Shown here one piece after another: positions 26,734 to 36,188 of a stretch of DNA of 64,000 nucleotides. The position numbers were made by a program, and so were the translations under genes. The stretch's first letter is position 1; each line of letters begins with the position of its first letter. Below the pieces are notes generated by a model. The model was given only the letters and a program-made list of their open reading frames with translations, ran no database searches and had not been told where the DNA came from. The stretch comes from Ciceribacter sp. T2.26MG-112.2 (GTDB taxonomy: Bacteria; Pseudomonadota; Alphaproteobacteria; Rhizobiales; Rhizobiaceae), in contig NZ_UEYQ01000009.1 in the NCBI RefSeq assembly GCF_900492205.1, forward strand, positions 62,001 through 126,000. The letters run 5' to 3'.

Positions 26734-26755
26734 TTACGTTTTGGGGGATTTCATC

Positions 26756-27445
26756 ATGAAGACGTATCTGGCCGCACTGGCGGCCGCATCCATCGCCATC
26801 GGCAGTTTTTCCGTGCCCGCCATCGCCGGCACGATGAGCGCCAACCATCCCGCCGCCTTGAGCGACGTGACGCTTGTCGCCCAGCCGCAGAAGAAGCAGG
26901 TCGCGGAAAAGTTCAAGCGCCGCGTCGTGCGGCTGATCACCGACGAGAAGCCGGGCACGATCATCATCGATACCAACAACAAGTTCCTCTACTATGTCGA
27001 GGGCAATAACCGCGCGACCCGTTACGGCGTCGGCGTCGGCCGCGACGGCTTCGGCTGGTCGGGCGTGGTCAAGATCGGCCGCAAGGCCGAATGGCCGGAA
27101 TGGCGCCCACCCGCCGAAATGCGCCGCCGCGAAGCCGCCAAGGGCCATATCCTGCCGGTCGTGCAGAAGGGTGGCGTCGACAATCCGCTCGGCGCACGCG
27201 CCATGTATCTCTACAAGGGTGGCCGCGACACGATCTTCCGCATCCACGGCACCAACCAGCCCTGGACCATCGGCCTCAACATGTCTTCCGGCTGTATCCG
27301 CATGATGAACAAGGACGTCGAGCATCTCTATGATCGCGCGGGCGTCGGTTCCAAGGTCATCGTCGTCGGTCCGGGCAACCGCCAGGGCGATGTCAGCTTC
27401 CAGGACAAGGGCATCGACCTGCTGCGGACCATGTTCGGCGGCTGA
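26756..27445 (+). CDS. L,D-transpeptidase (YkuD domain), second of a tandem pair
   Basis: 229 residues. Signal peptide (MKTYLAALAAASIAIGSFSVPAIAG), then YkuD domain starting at GTIIIDTNNKFLYYVEG, catalytic motif HGTNQPWTIG...SSGCIRMMNKDVEHLYD. Ribosome site GGGGGA just upstream. Closely similar in its domain to the gene before it but without the Pro-rich linker and with a short C-terminal extension (QDKGIDLLRTMFGG). Probably a paralogue from tandem duplication. Confidence 0.93.
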   Translation: MKTYLAALAAASIAIGSFSVPAIAGTMSANHPAALSDVTLVAQPQKKQVAEKFKRRVVRLITDEKPGTIIIDTNNKFLYYVEGNNRATRYGVGVGRDGFGWSGVVKIGRKAEWPEWRPPAEMRRREAAKGHILPVVQKGGVDNPLGARAMYLYKGGRDTIFRIHGTNQPWTIGLNMSSGCIRMMNKDVEHLYDRAGVGSKVIVVGPGNRQGDVSFQDKGIDLLRTMFGG

Positions 27446-27461
27446 TTGATCCAACCTCCTT

Positions 27462-27502
27462 GAAAATAGGCGCGGGAAGCGAGACCTCCCGCGCCTATTT
27501 TC
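27462..27502 (+). terminator. Rho-independent terminator of the L,D-transpeptidase genes
   Basis: A 16-bp perfect inverted repeat, GAAAATAGGCGCGGGA (27462-27477) and its complement at 27487-27502, loop of 9. AT-rich ends let it work in both directions. Confidence 0.85.
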
Positions 27503-27643
27503 GTGCCGCCCGACTTGACGATCGCCAAGGAATTGGCCCCGACTTTGGTCGTTCCGCTCATGGTGATGCAAATTGGAAACAGACTTGGCGCGGCAAATCG
27601 CTTACATACATATCAAACATAACCAGATTCGCGGACCCTACCC

Positions 27644-28312
27644 ATGAACTCCAAGCTTCGCCTCCTGTTCAGCACCGCTGTCGCGGCCAGCTTCATCGGC
27701 CTGTCGGCATCCCTGGCCCAGGCCGAAATGGCGATCTCCGTCTACGGCGGCTTCCAGACGGCGCCGCACAGCGATGTCGAAGTCTCCGACCAAGCGGACT
27801 TCACCGCCGGCTGGGACGGCCGTTCCTTCGAAATGCCGCCCTATTACGGCGTGCGCGGTACCTGGTGGATGGAAGAGCTCGGCCAGCCGAACATCGGCGT
27901 CTCGCTCGATTTCACCCATGCGAAGGTCTATGCCGACAGCGACACGCTGGCAGAAGCCGGATGGGATCACTTCGAGTTTTCCGACGGCATCAATCTTCTG
28001 ACGCTCAACGCGCTCTACCGCATGCCGATCGAAGGCACCAAGTTCGTTCCCTACATCGGCGCCGGCGCCGGCATCAACGTGCCGCATGTCGAAGTGACGC
28101 GCGGCACGGGTGAGACTTTCGAGTACCAGCTCGGTGGCGCGACCGTTCAGGCACAGGTCGGTGTGGCCTACGAGTTCACCGACCGGTGGTCCGGCTTTGT
28201 CGAATACAAGGGCAACTATTCTTGGGTCGACGTCGACATCGACAGCGGTGCGACGCTCAAGACCGACATCATGACCAATGCGGTCAACGCCGGCATCAGC
28301 TTCCACTTCTAA
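27644..28312 (+). CDS. Outer membrane beta-barrel protein
   Basis: 222 residues. Signal peptide to about residue 27 (SLAQAEM), then alternating strands typical of 8-stranded barrels of the OmpW/OmpA-like class (AISVYGGFQTAP, WWMEELGQPNIGVSLDFTHAKV, LNALYRMPIEG, FVPYIGAGAGINVPHVEV, VQAQVGVAYEFTDRWSGFVEYKGNYS) and a C-terminal Phe (GISFHF), the usual outer-membrane assembly signal. Ligand unknown. Several members of this family in rhizobia are stress-linked. Confidence 0.85.
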   Translation: MNSKLRLLFSTAVAASFIGLSASLAQAEMAISVYGGFQTAPHSDVEVSDQADFTAGWDGRSFEMPPYYGVRGTWWMEELGQPNIGVSLDFTHAKVYADSDTLAEAGWDHFEFSDGINLLTLNALYRMPIEGTKFVPYIGAGAGINVPHVEVTRGTGETFEYQLGGATVQAQVGVAYEFTDRWSGFVEYKGNYSWVDVDIDSGATLKTDIMTNAVNAGISFHF

Positions 28313-28334
28313 CGCGATAGCGCCCGATCGCGGG

Positions 28335-28802
28335 CTACTTGATCTCGCAGGAAATCGCGGCCTCGTGCAACAAGACCATGTCGCGCGGGGCCTTTGTCTT
28401 TCCGTGGGCGCTCTCGACCGTCAGGACATAACGGCCGGCAAAGCGGTCCGGGTTGTTCGCCGTGGAACGGGTGACGATCGACATTTCGAAGGTCTGGAAC
28501 GGCCTTGCATCGCGATTGTCGGTGTAGATCTGCAGACGCAGTTCGTCGCCGTCCATCCAGGCCTGCTTCAACATGGCAGAATTCAGCTTGAGGTTGGCAA
28601 AGGCTTGTGGCGTCTTGTCGTCCTTGATGTCGGTAATGCCGCGAAAATGGACCAGCCGCTTGCCGTCGCGGGCGGCAAAAGCACTTTCGATCGACATCTT
28701 GACCATAGGGTCTGAGGCCGCGCAGTAAATGCGTTCGGCCGCCGCCGCCGGCATGGCGCTTGCCGTCGACAAGACGGCGGCAATGATTGCCCTGACGGAC
28801 AT
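28335..28802 (-). CDS. Hypothetical exported protein
   Basis: 155 residues with signal peptide (MSVRAIIAAVLSTASAMPAAAA). The mature part has two Cys (IYCAASD near its start and ISCEIK at the end), possibly a disulfide, and mixed strand-forming sequence. No family recognised. Convergent with the outer-membrane barrel gene, ends 22 bases from it. Confidence 0.75.
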   Translation of the reverse strand: MSVRAIIAAVLSTASAMPAAAAERIYCAASDPMVKMSIESAFAARDGKRLVHFRGITDIKDDKTPQAFANLKLNSAMLKQAWMDGDELRLQIYTDNRDARPFQTFEMSIVTRSTANNPDRFAGRYVLTVESAHGKTKAPRDMVLLHEAAISCEIK

Positions 28803-28938
28803 CGAATTCCTCCTCGCAGGCCCGACCGACCTATTGCAGGAAGCACTTTATCAGCAGTGTCTTAAAGTTTTCCGACCCATAAGCCGAAGCTTCGACGGCG
28901 AACTGTGCCGTTTCCGGCCAATTTTCACCCAGGCAATA

Positions 28939-30240
28939 TCAAACGCCAAGCCTTGCGGGACGCTCTCCGCCATAGGCCCAGTCGAGCAGTTCGACCGTGT
29001 GGACGATCGGAACGGCCGTGCCCGAACCGATCTGCGTCATGCAGCCGATATTGCCGGCGGCGATGACGTCCGGCTTCGTCGCCTCGAGGTTCTTCACCTT
29101 GCGGGCTTTCAGCTTTTCCGAGATTTCCGGCTGCATGATGTTGTAGGTGCCGGCAGAACCGCAGCACAGATGCCCCTCGGCCGGGTCGCGCACGGTGAAA
29201 CCGGCATTCTTCAAGAGGATCTTCGGCGCCATGGTGATCTTCTGGCCATGCTGCATCGAGCAGGCCGAGTGATAGGTCACGGTCAGGTTCTTTTTCTCCT
29301 GCACGGGCAAGTCGAGCGTGGAGAGGTATTCGGTGACGTCCTTGGCGAGCGCCGACACACGCTTAGCCTTCTCCGCATAGGCCGGATCGAGCCGCAGCAT
29401 GTGACCATAATCCTTGATGGTCGTGCCGCAGCCGGACGCCGTGATGACGATCGCGTCGAGCCCGCCCTTGTCGATCTCGCGGGTCCAGACATCGACATTC
29501 CGCCTCGCGCTGTCGAGCGCCTGGCCCTCGCGGCCCATATGATGGACCAGCGCGCCGCAGCACCCCTCACCTTGCGGCACCACCACCTCGACGCCGAAAC
29601 GGGTCAACAGCCGGATGGTCGCGGCGTTGATGCCGGGGTCGAGCACGGGCTGCGCGCAACCGGTAAGGATCGCCACGCGACCGCGCTTCTCGGCCTTCGG
29701 GGCATGGGTCGCCGGACGGGCACTGTCGCCGGCGGCCGGAATGCTGCGTGGCGCGAGATCGAGCATGGCGCCCATCGGCTTCAGCGCCGGGATGCGCTTG
29801 AAAAGGCCAGCGAAGGGGCGCCCGAGACGGGCAAGGCCAAGTGCTGCGCGGAAGCGGGCCGGATAGGGCAGCGTCACCGCGAGAATGGCGCGCGTCAGCC
29901 GGTTCATCAGCGGCCGCTTGTAGGTCTTTTCGATATGGATGCGGGCATGATCGACCAGATGCATGTAGTCAACGCCCGAGGGACAGGTGGTCATGCAGGC
30001 GAGGCAGGAGAGACAGCGGTCGATATGGGTGACGATCTGCTTGTCGGCCGGCCGCCCGTTCTCCAGCATGTCCTTGATCAGGTAGATGCGCCCGCGCGGG
30101 CTGTCGAGCTCGTTGCCGAGCGTGACATAGGTCGGACAGGTGGCTGTGCAGAAGCCGCAATGCACGCATTTGCGAAGAATGCTCTCTGCCTCCGCGACGT
30201 GCGGATCGGCGAGCTGTTCGGCGGTGAAATTGGTCTGCAC
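28939..30240 (-). CDS. glcF: Glycolate oxidase iron-sulfur subunit
   Basis: 433 residues. Two [4Fe-4S] ferredoxin motifs near the N-terminus: C25, C28, C31, C35 (CVHCGFCTATCP) and C76, C79, C82, C86 (CLSCLACMTTCP). Two CCG domains follow (GEGCCGALVHH and GHLCCGSAGTYN). GlcDEF oxidises glycolate to glyoxylate and passes electrons to quinone. Separated from glcE by a small membrane-protein gene. Confidence 0.95.
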   Translation of the reverse strand: MQTNFTAEQLADPHVAEAESILRKCVHCGFCTATCPTYVTLGNELDSPRGRIYLIKDMLENGRPADKQIVTHIDRCLSCLACMTTCPSGVDYMHLVDHARIHIEKTYKRPLMNRLTRAILAVTLPYPARFRAALGLARLGRPFAGLFKRIPALKPMGAMLDLAPRSIPAAGDSARPATHAPKAEKRGRVAILTGCAQPVLDPGINAATIRLLTRFGVEVVVPQGEGCCGALVHHMGREGQALDSARRNVDVWTREIDKGGLDAIVITASGCGTTIKDYGHMLRLDPAYAEKAKRVSALAKDVTEYLSTLDLPVQEKKNLTVTYHSACSMQHGQKITMAPKILLKNAGFTVRDPAEGHLCCGSAGTYNIMQPEISEKLKARKVKNLEATKPDVIAAGNIGCMTQIGSGTAVPIVHTVELLDWAYGGERPARLGV

Positions 30241-30297
30241 GTCAGTTCTCCCGAAGGGGGGCGCACGATTTCCGTCGCGGCCATGAAATTCGAAGGC

Positions 30298-30675
30298 TCA
30301 CACCCACCAGGTCTCGGGCTTGGCGATCGGTTCGCCGGCGGTGGCCTTCTGCAGACCGATGATGCAGCGGGCGACGACCCAGACCACGGTGGCAGCGGCC
30401 AGCAGCACGCCGATCAAGGCAAGCGACAGGATGGCCGAGACGAGGCCGTACAGCAGGGCAATCCAGAAGGTGCGGATGGCATAGGTGTAATGGCTGTCGA
30501 CCCAGCCACCCGCCTTGCCGCGATTGAGATAGGCGAAGACAAGACCGATCAGGCCGGAGATGCCGATCAGGAAACTCAAGAGATAGAGCGCGTAGACCAG
30601 CTGGACGTTCAGCTTGCCGGGCTCCAGCCAGTTGTCTGCCTTACGCGGATCGGGGGAGATCATCGGATCGCTCAT
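30298..30675 (-). CDS. Small membrane protein within the glc operon (DUF4870-like)
   Basis: 125 residues with three or four membrane helices (VQLVYALYLLSFLIGISGLIGLVFAYL, FWIALLYGLVSAILSLALIGVLLAAATVVWVV). The loop LNRGKAGGWVDSHYTYAIRTFW resembles the DUF4870 signature. Its start overlaps the glcE stop by 4 bases, and glcF starts 58 bases after it, so it is inside the operon. A membrane anchor or transport accessory for glycolate oxidase is possible but unproven. Confidence 0.85.
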   Translation of the reverse strand: MSDPMISPDPRKADNWLEPGKLNVQLVYALYLLSFLIGISGLIGLVFAYLNRGKAGGWVDSHYTYAIRTFWIALLYGLVSAILSLALIGVLLAAATVVWVVARCIIGLQKATAGEPIAKPETWWV

Positions 30676-31892
30676 GCGGCGTCTCCTCTTGTCATGCGGC
30701 CGGGATTGAAGATGCCGCGCGGATCGAACTTCTCCTTGACCCGCTGCGAAAGCAAGGCGACGGCCGGCGATTGCGGCTCGAAGGCCGGGACCTGGGCCCG
30801 CACAGCATCCGGCGCCCGTACCAGCGTGGCATGGCCACCACCGGCCACCTTGATGAAGCGCCGCAGCAGCTCGGCTTCCGGATCGCCTTCGAGGCGCATC
30901 CAGACCAACCCGCCCTGCCAGTCATAAAAGGCGTCGATGCCGGCTTCCAGGCGAAGGGCGGCGACCAGCTTCCAGCCTTCGGACGGGGCGACGGACACGC
31001 GCCAGAGCGGCCGCATCGTGCTGTCTGCGTAAGGGTGGACGTCGCGGATTTCGCTCCAGAGCGACAGCGTATCGGCATTTTCCAGCCGCGAGACAGGACC
31101 GAAGGCCGACATTGCGGATGCCAGCTTTTCAGCGCGCACGCCGACCGATGCCTCCAGCCCTTCGAGACGCAGCACGGTCGCGGCACCGTCCGGCAGCCTG
31201 CCCCCGATGAACCGGCCGCGCACGCTCTCCGGCAGGTGGGCGGCGCCCGAGACCTCGACAGACATGGCCATGGCGGCCGCCATGGCCTGGACCGCCTGTT
31301 CGTCCTCAAGCCCGGACAACACGATGGTAACGGCCGTCTTCGGTGCCGGCAGGACCTTGAAGGTCACTTCGGTCAGGAAGCCTAGCGTGCCGTAGGAGCC
31401 CGCAAGGACCTTGATTAGGTCGAGGCCGGTAACGTTCTTCATCACCCGCCCGCCAGCCTTGACGATTTCGCCATGGCCGTTGACGAAGCGCACGCCGAGC
31501 AGATGATCGCGCGCGGCACCGGCGGTGAAGCGGCGCGGACCCGACGCATTGACGGCAAACAGGCCGCCGATGGTCGGCTCACCGGACGTACCCATCATGC
31601 CTCGGTGATCCGCCGGCTCGAAGGCGAGAGACTGGCCGTTGACTGCAACGGCGGCCTCAATCTCCGCAACCGGCGTGCCGGCGCGGGCGGTGAGCACCAT
31701 CTCGGCCGGATTATAGGCGACTATGCCGGAAAGGCCGGACGAACTGAGGGCCGTCGCATTGGCGGTCAGGGCATTGCCGAAACCGGCACGCGTTCCGCCG
31801 CCCGAGATTGCGAGGGGCGCCGAGCGTTCGGCATGTTCGCGGATGAGGCCCACGGCCTCGACTTCTGTTGCTGGAAGCAGAAACGCGGTCAC
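30672..31892 (-). CDS. glcE: Glycolate oxidase FAD-binding subunit
   Basis: 406 residues from a GTG start overlapping the glcD stop codon by 4 bases. PCMH-type FAD domain: PLAISGGGTRAGFGN, TVGG-like GEPTIGGLFAVNASGPRRF, GRVMKNVTGLDLIKVLAGSYGTLGFLTEVTFKV. The much longer open frame extending left of this GTG reads glcD in a wrong frame. Smaller partner of GlcD, lacking a full C-terminal domain. Confidence 0.93.
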   Translation of the reverse strand: MTAFLLPATEVEAVGLIREHAERSAPLAISGGGTRAGFGNALTANATALSSSGLSGIVAYNPAEMVLTARAGTPVAEIEAAVAVNGQSLAFEPADHRGMMGTSGEPTIGGLFAVNASGPRRFTAGAARDHLLGVRFVNGHGEIVKAGGRVMKNVTGLDLIKVLAGSYGTLGFLTEVTFKVLPAPKTAVTIVLSGLEDEQAVQAMAAAMAMSVEVSGAAHLPESVRGRFIGGRLPDGAATVLRLEGLEASVGVRAEKLASAMSAFGPVSRLENADTLSLWSEIRDVHPYADSTMRPLWRVSVAPSEGWKLVAALRLEAGIDAFYDWQGGLVWMRLEGDPEAELLRRFIKVAGGGHATLVRAPDAVRAQVPAFEPQSPAVALLSQRVKEKFDPRGIFNPGRMTRGDAA

Positions 31893-33328
31893 GCGGCCGT
31901 CCTCCCGTCGAGCGGAAACACCTTGGAAGGATTGAGCGTCCATTTCGGATCGAAGGCGGCGCGGACCGCCATCTGCTGGGCGAGATCGGCCTCGGCATAC
32001 TGGTGGCGCATCAGGTCGCGCTTCTCGATGCCGACGCCGTGTTCGCCGGTCAGGCAGCCGCCGGCATCGACGCAGAGCTTGAGGATTTCCATGCCGGCGG
32101 CTTCCGCCTTTGCCGCATCTTCCGGATCGTTGATGTTGTAGAGGATCAGCGGGTGCATGTTGCCGTCGCCGGCGTGGAAGACGTTGGCGACGCGCAGGCC
32201 ATAGCGGTCGGTGATCTCTGAGGTCTTCTTCAAGACATAGGCAAGCTGGCTCAGGGGCACGGTGCCGTCCATGCAGATATAGTCGGCGATGCGGCCCGTC
32301 GCGCCGAAGGCCGATTTGCGGCCCTTCCAGATCAGTGCCGATTCCATCGCCGATTGGCTTTCGCGCACGGTCTTCACTCCGTGCCGCTTGGCGATCTCGA
32401 CGATCGAGGCGAGCATGGCCTCCATCTCGGCCTCGGATCCCTCGACCTCGACGATCAGCAAGGCTTCGACATCGAGCGGATAACCGGCATGGGCGAAGGC
32501 CTCGCAGATCTCGATCGCCTGCTTGTCCATGAATTCGATGGCGACCGGAACGATGCCGGCGCCGATGACATCGGCGACGCAAGTGCCGGCGGATTCCGCG
32601 CTGTCGAAGCCGAACAGCACGGGGCGCGCGCCCTCGGGCTTGGCGATCAGCCGGACCGTCGCTTCGGTGACGATGCCGAGCTGGCCTTCGGAGCCACAGA
32701 CGAGGCCCAGGAGGTCATAGCCGGCGCTGTCGAGCAACTTGCCGCCCAGCTCGATCACAGTACCATCAACCAGGACCAGCTTGACGCCGAGCAAGTTGTT
32801 GGTGGTGACACCATATTTCAGACAGTGAGCACCGCCGGAGTTCATGCCGATATTGCCGCCGATCGTACAGGCGAGCTGCGAACTCGGATCGGGCGCGTAG
32901 AAAAAGCCGTCTCCGCCGACGGCATCGGAAATGGAAAGGTTGGTGACGCCCGCCTGGACGGTGGCGCAACGATTGGCATAGTCGATGTCGAGGATCCTGG
33001 TCATCGCCGAGAGGCCGAGCACGACCGCATCTTCCTGGGGGATGGCACCACCCGACAAAGAGGTGCCGGCGCCGCGCGGCACGACCGGAATGCCGTATTT
33101 ATTGCAGTATTTCATCACCGCCGCGACCTGGGCCGTGGTTTCCGGCAGGACGACCGCGAGCGGCCGGCGGCGATAGGCGATGAAACCGTCGGTCTCGAAG
33201 GGAACGAGTTCGTTCGGCTCTTGCACCAGACGCTCAGCCGGCACGAGCTCCGCGAGATCGGCGAGGATCTCCTTGCAGCGCGACAGGATCGCGGCATTCG
33301 GCTCCAGAAACTGGATGGCTTCGGACAT
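31889..33328 (-). CDS. glcD: Glycolate oxidase subunit GlcD
   Basis: 479 residues. FAD-binding motif VPRGAGTSLSGGA, then DPSSQLACTIGGNIGMNSGGAHCLKYG, and a C-terminal FAD-linked oxidase domain ending with ANVFHAGDGNMHPLILY and LTGEHGVGIEKRDLM, the conserved active-site region of the GlcD/D-lactate dehydrogenase family. The start was chosen at the ATG behind a strong GGGAGGGAG ribosome site; an upstream ATG exists. First gene of glcD-glcE-orf-glcF. Confidence 0.95.
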   Translation of the reverse strand: MSEAIQFLEPNAAILSRCKEILADLAELVPAERLVQEPNELVPFETDGFIAYRRRPLAVVLPETTAQVAAVMKYCNKYGIPVVPRGAGTSLSGGAIPQEDAVVLGLSAMTRILDIDYANRCATVQAGVTNLSISDAVGGDGFFYAPDPSSQLACTIGGNIGMNSGGAHCLKYGVTTNNLLGVKLVLVDGTVIELGGKLLDSAGYDLLGLVCGSEGQLGIVTEATVRLIAKPEGARPVLFGFDSAESAGTCVADVIGAGIVPVAIEFMDKQAIEICEAFAHAGYPLDVEALLIVEVEGSEAEMEAMLASIVEIAKRHGVKTVRESQSAMESALIWKGRKSAFGATGRIADYICMDGTVPLSQLAYVLKKTSEITDRYGLRVANVFHAGDGNMHPLILYNINDPEDAAKAEAAGMEILKLCVDAGGCLTGEHGVGIEKRDLMRHQYAEADLAQQMAVRAAFDPKWTLNPSKVFPLDGRTAA

Positions 33329-33469
33329 GGCTCCCTCCCCTGGCTCAGGCTCCTTCGGCATACACCGGGTGGCCTCGGCCATCAATTGGTATTGTTTCTT
33401 TACCACTTCAACCAAAGTCGCGCAAATGCTATGGACTTATGACAAAATTGGAAAGAGTGGATTTGGGCC

Positions 33470-34366
33470 ATGACCAATCTCGGCGATCTGGAAGTCTTCG
33501 TACGGGTGATTGCGGTCGGCAGCATGTCGACGGCGGCGCGGGATCTGGGGCTCTCGCCGGCGGTCGTGTCGAAGCGGATCAAGCGGCTGGAGGACCGGCT
33601 CGGCACGCGGCTCCTGCAAAGGACCACGCGGCAGATCTCGCTGACCGAGGCCGGACAGGGGTTTCACGAGCGGGTGATCGCCGTGCTTGCGGGGTTGGAG
33701 GAGGCGGAGGCCTATGCTTCGGGGCGCTCGTCGGAAGTGGCCGGCACACTGAAGATCTCCGCGCCGACCTCGTTCGGCCGCCTGCACATCGCGCCGCATC
33801 TTAAAACCTTCATGGAAGCCCATCCGGATCTCACCATCCATCTGGTGTTGTCGGACGAATTTACAGACATCGTCGGCGGCGGCTTCGATCTGGCCATCCG
33901 CATTGCCGAACTGACGGATTCGACGCTGGTGGCGCGGCGTCTGGCACCTGTGCGCCGCATCCTCTGCGCCTCGCCCGACTATATCGGGGTCCACGGCATG
34001 CCGGAAACGATCGAGGACCTGAAACGACATCACTGCCTTCCGGCGCACAATTACGATGCCTGGAAGCTGGAAGGACCGCAGGGCACGCTCAGCATTCGCC
34101 CCGACGGCATGCTGATCACCAATTCCAGCGAGGTCATCCGCGAGGCGGTGATCGGAGGCCTCGGCATCGCCTTGCGCTCGACCTGGGACATTGGCCCCGA
34201 ATTGAAGGCGGGCAAACTGGTCCAGGTATTGCCGGCCTATGAGGGCTCGCGCAATGTCTCGCTCTCGGCTGTCTATCCGAGCCGCCAGTTCCTGCCGGCC
34301 AAGGTGCGGCTGTTCATCGACTACCTCGCCGAGCTTTACGGGCCGGTTCCCTATTGGGAGCGCTGA
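33470..34366 (+). CDS. LysR-type regulator divergent from glcD
   Basis: 298 residues. N-terminal winged helix (LGDLEVFVRVIAVGSMSTAARDLGLSPAVVSKRIKRLE) and an effector-binding domain (LKISAPTSFGRLHIAPHLKTFM, DLAIRIAEL) of the DsdC/AaeR-like class. Divergent from the glycolate operon with 141 bases between, so it probably controls it or itself; the sequence shows no sure operator. Confidence 0.85.
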   Translation: MTNLGDLEVFVRVIAVGSMSTAARDLGLSPAVVSKRIKRLEDRLGTRLLQRTTRQISLTEAGQGFHERVIAVLAGLEEAEAYASGRSSEVAGTLKISAPTSFGRLHIAPHLKTFMEAHPDLTIHLVLSDEFTDIVGGGFDLAIRIAELTDSTLVARRLAPVRRILCASPDYIGVHGMPETIEDLKRHHCLPAHNYDAWKLEGPQGTLSIRPDGMLITNSSEVIREAVIGGLGIALRSTWDIGPELKAGKLVQVLPAYEGSRNVSLSAVYPSRQFLPAKVRLFIDYLAELYGPVPYWER

Positions 34367-34375
34367 GCCTGCGGA

Positions 34376-35785
34376 TCATCGCAGCGCTTCAGACACATTG
34401 CTCCAGAAACCGAATTTCTTCGGATGGGTGCGACGCAGGTCGGCGACGAAGTCGCCGTGGTGCTGCAGCCGCGCATCGGCCGGCAGATGCGGCACAAGAC
34501 GGACCAGTTCCTCGAGGTAGCGCGCCGCATGCGGATAGGCGACGCCGATGCCGCGGCGCAGGATGTCGCTGATCAGCACACGATAGAGCACGGTCGCGGC
34601 CAGCGGCTGATCGTCGGACAGGGCCTCGGCCGCCGGCGCCAGATCCTCATAATAGCGGCCTTCCCAGTCGTCCTTGTGGCGCAGCACAAGCGCCGCCGCG
34701 CGATCGAGCCTTGGCCAGGTGACGAAGAAATCGAGCGCGCCATAGATATCTTCGGCGTCGTCGACCAACGCGAATGCCCGGTCCATTTCGTCGAATTCGG
34801 CGAAATCGTCGAGCTTCGACAGGTAGAGCCTCAGAACGGCTGGATCGAGCGTCTCGGCAAATTCCCGCCAGCGCATTTCCTGCGCATCACCGCGCCGCTT
34901 CAGCTTGTCGAGGATTTCGGCTTCCAGCATGCGGCGCTCCCGGGCGCCATATTCCGGACCGACGGAGGTCAACTCGCCGCCGACCGGCAAAAGCCGCATA
35001 CCCGTCGGGCGGCGGCGAACCCACTCCAACGCCTCTTCATGGCGACCCGCACCGTGCAGCAGGGCCGCGACCGTCAGCGTATCTCGACGGTTCTCCGCCT
35101 TGCCCTCTTCGAGCGCCATATAGGCATCGACGTCGCCCTGGCGGAGCGCGATCGCCTGGAGGAGATCGAGCGCGCCGAGCTTGCCCGGCTCCTTCGGCAT
35201 GGCCTCGGCGAGCAGGATCTTCCAGGCCGTCGCGGCGGGCGCGCCGATCACGCCGGTCAGTTTATGCAGGAAACCCGTATGCTCGCCATACCGGTCGCGT
35301 CGGCGCAACATTTCGAACTGCGGCACCAGCAACGCCTGATCTTCCGCCGGAACCGAGCGGATCAATTCGGCCGCCGCCGTTTCGGCTTCATCGAACACCT
35401 TCCACAGCCGGGCATTGTCGGACACCAGCCGCGCCGAAATCGGAAAGCGCAGGGCGAGGAACCGCAGAATGCGCTCGGCGCCGCCCGCCGCATCCACCCC
35501 GCCCAACTCCGAGAGAATGGTACGCACCAGGCCGGAAAACTCGATGGCGAGATCCTTGGCGCGGGCGTTGTTGATCCGCGTCCTCGCCTGCTCGTGCGTA
35601 TCCAGCCGGCGGTCGATCAGCCGCGCCATTTCCGCCGGCCCCGCCTCGCCGGCCAAGGCCGCCTCCAGCCTGCCCTTCAGGGCCTTGTTGGCCGAGGCTT
35701 CCTCCAGCAGGATCTCGACCAGCTTGTCGAGGCCAAGACCGCTCAGGCCCTTTTTGTCGAGTTTCGCACGCTTCTGCCGGGCCAT
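34376..35785 (-). CDS. DUF6880-like cytoplasmic protein
   Basis: 469 residues, predicted mostly alpha-helical with Leu/Ala-rich repeats reminiscent of helical-repeat folds. N-terminus MARQKRAKLDKKGLSGLGLDKLVEILLEEA; internal stretches such as ARAKDLAIEFSGLVRTILSELGG are common to this family in rhizobia. No catalytic motif or membrane segment is visible. Convergent with the LysR gene, separated by 9 bases. Assignment rests on memory of the family, function unknown. Confidence 0.7.
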   Translation of the reverse strand: MARQKRAKLDKKGLSGLGLDKLVEILLEEASANKALKGRLEAALAGEAGPAEMARLIDRRLDTHEQARTRINNARAKDLAIEFSGLVRTILSELGGVDAAGGAERILRFLALRFPISARLVSDNARLWKVFDEAETAAAELIRSVPAEDQALLVPQFEMLRRRDRYGEHTGFLHKLTGVIGAPAATAWKILLAEAMPKEPGKLGALDLLQAIALRQGDVDAYMALEEGKAENRRDTLTVAALLHGAGRHEEALEWVRRRPTGMRLLPVGGELTSVGPEYGARERRMLEAEILDKLKRRGDAQEMRWREFAETLDPAVLRLYLSKLDDFAEFDEMDRAFALVDDAEDIYGALDFFVTWPRLDRAAALVLRHKDDWEGRYYEDLAPAAEALSDDQPLAATVLYRVLISDILRRGIGVAYPHAARYLEELVRLVPHLPADARLQHHGDFVADLRRTHPKKFGFWSNVSEALR

Positions 35786-35927
35786 TCCGTTCCGCTTATG
35801 CCGTTTATTGTCTTCGATCGCTTATATCAGGCGGACAGCGAAGGCGAGCAAGGGCATTTCGCGCGCACGCGAGCCAAGATTGCACTCCGCACGATCACGC
35901 TCTAATCTACACGCCAGGAGTACGCCA

Positions 35928-36185
35928 ATGACCGTCACCGTATCGCTGAGCGCTGAGCTAGAGGACTTCGTCGAAAAGAAGGTGGCTTCTGGTGAGTTCG
36001 CCTCGCCTGGCGACGTTCTGGCGGCGGCTCTGACACTCCTTCAGGAGCGCGACAATCTGGACGCTTTTTCGACGGAAGCGCTGAAGCTTGCGTGGACGGA
36101 AGGTGTTACGAGCGGAGATTTCAGACCGCTCGACCTGACCGCATTGAAAGCCGAAGCACGTCGACAGTATCAATCCAAGGGTTAG
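35928..36185 (+). CDS. parD: ParD-family antitoxin
   Basis: 85 residues. Ribbon-helix-helix (VTVSLSAELEDFVEKKVASGEFASPGDVLAAALTLLQERD) and an extended C-terminal tail that in ParD wraps the toxin. Ribosome site CCAGGAG is 7 bases before the ATG. The toxin gene follows after 3 bases but carries a frameshift. ParD normally neutralises ParE, an inhibitor of gyrase. Confidence 0.9.
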   Translation: MTVTVSLSAELEDFVEKKVASGEFASPGDVLAAALTLLQERDNLDAFSTEALKLAWTEGVTSGDFRPLDLTALKAEARRQYQSKG

Positions 36186-36188
36186 GCA

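Noticed and set aside
28729-30927. 732-codon open frame opposite glcF
   Set aside because: Shadow of glcF and its neighbours; no protein motif, while glcF has all its cysteine motifs.
30672-32582. Long upstream extension of glcE
   Set aside because: The extra N-terminal part reads glcD in another frame. A GTG overlapping the glcD stop is the sensible start.
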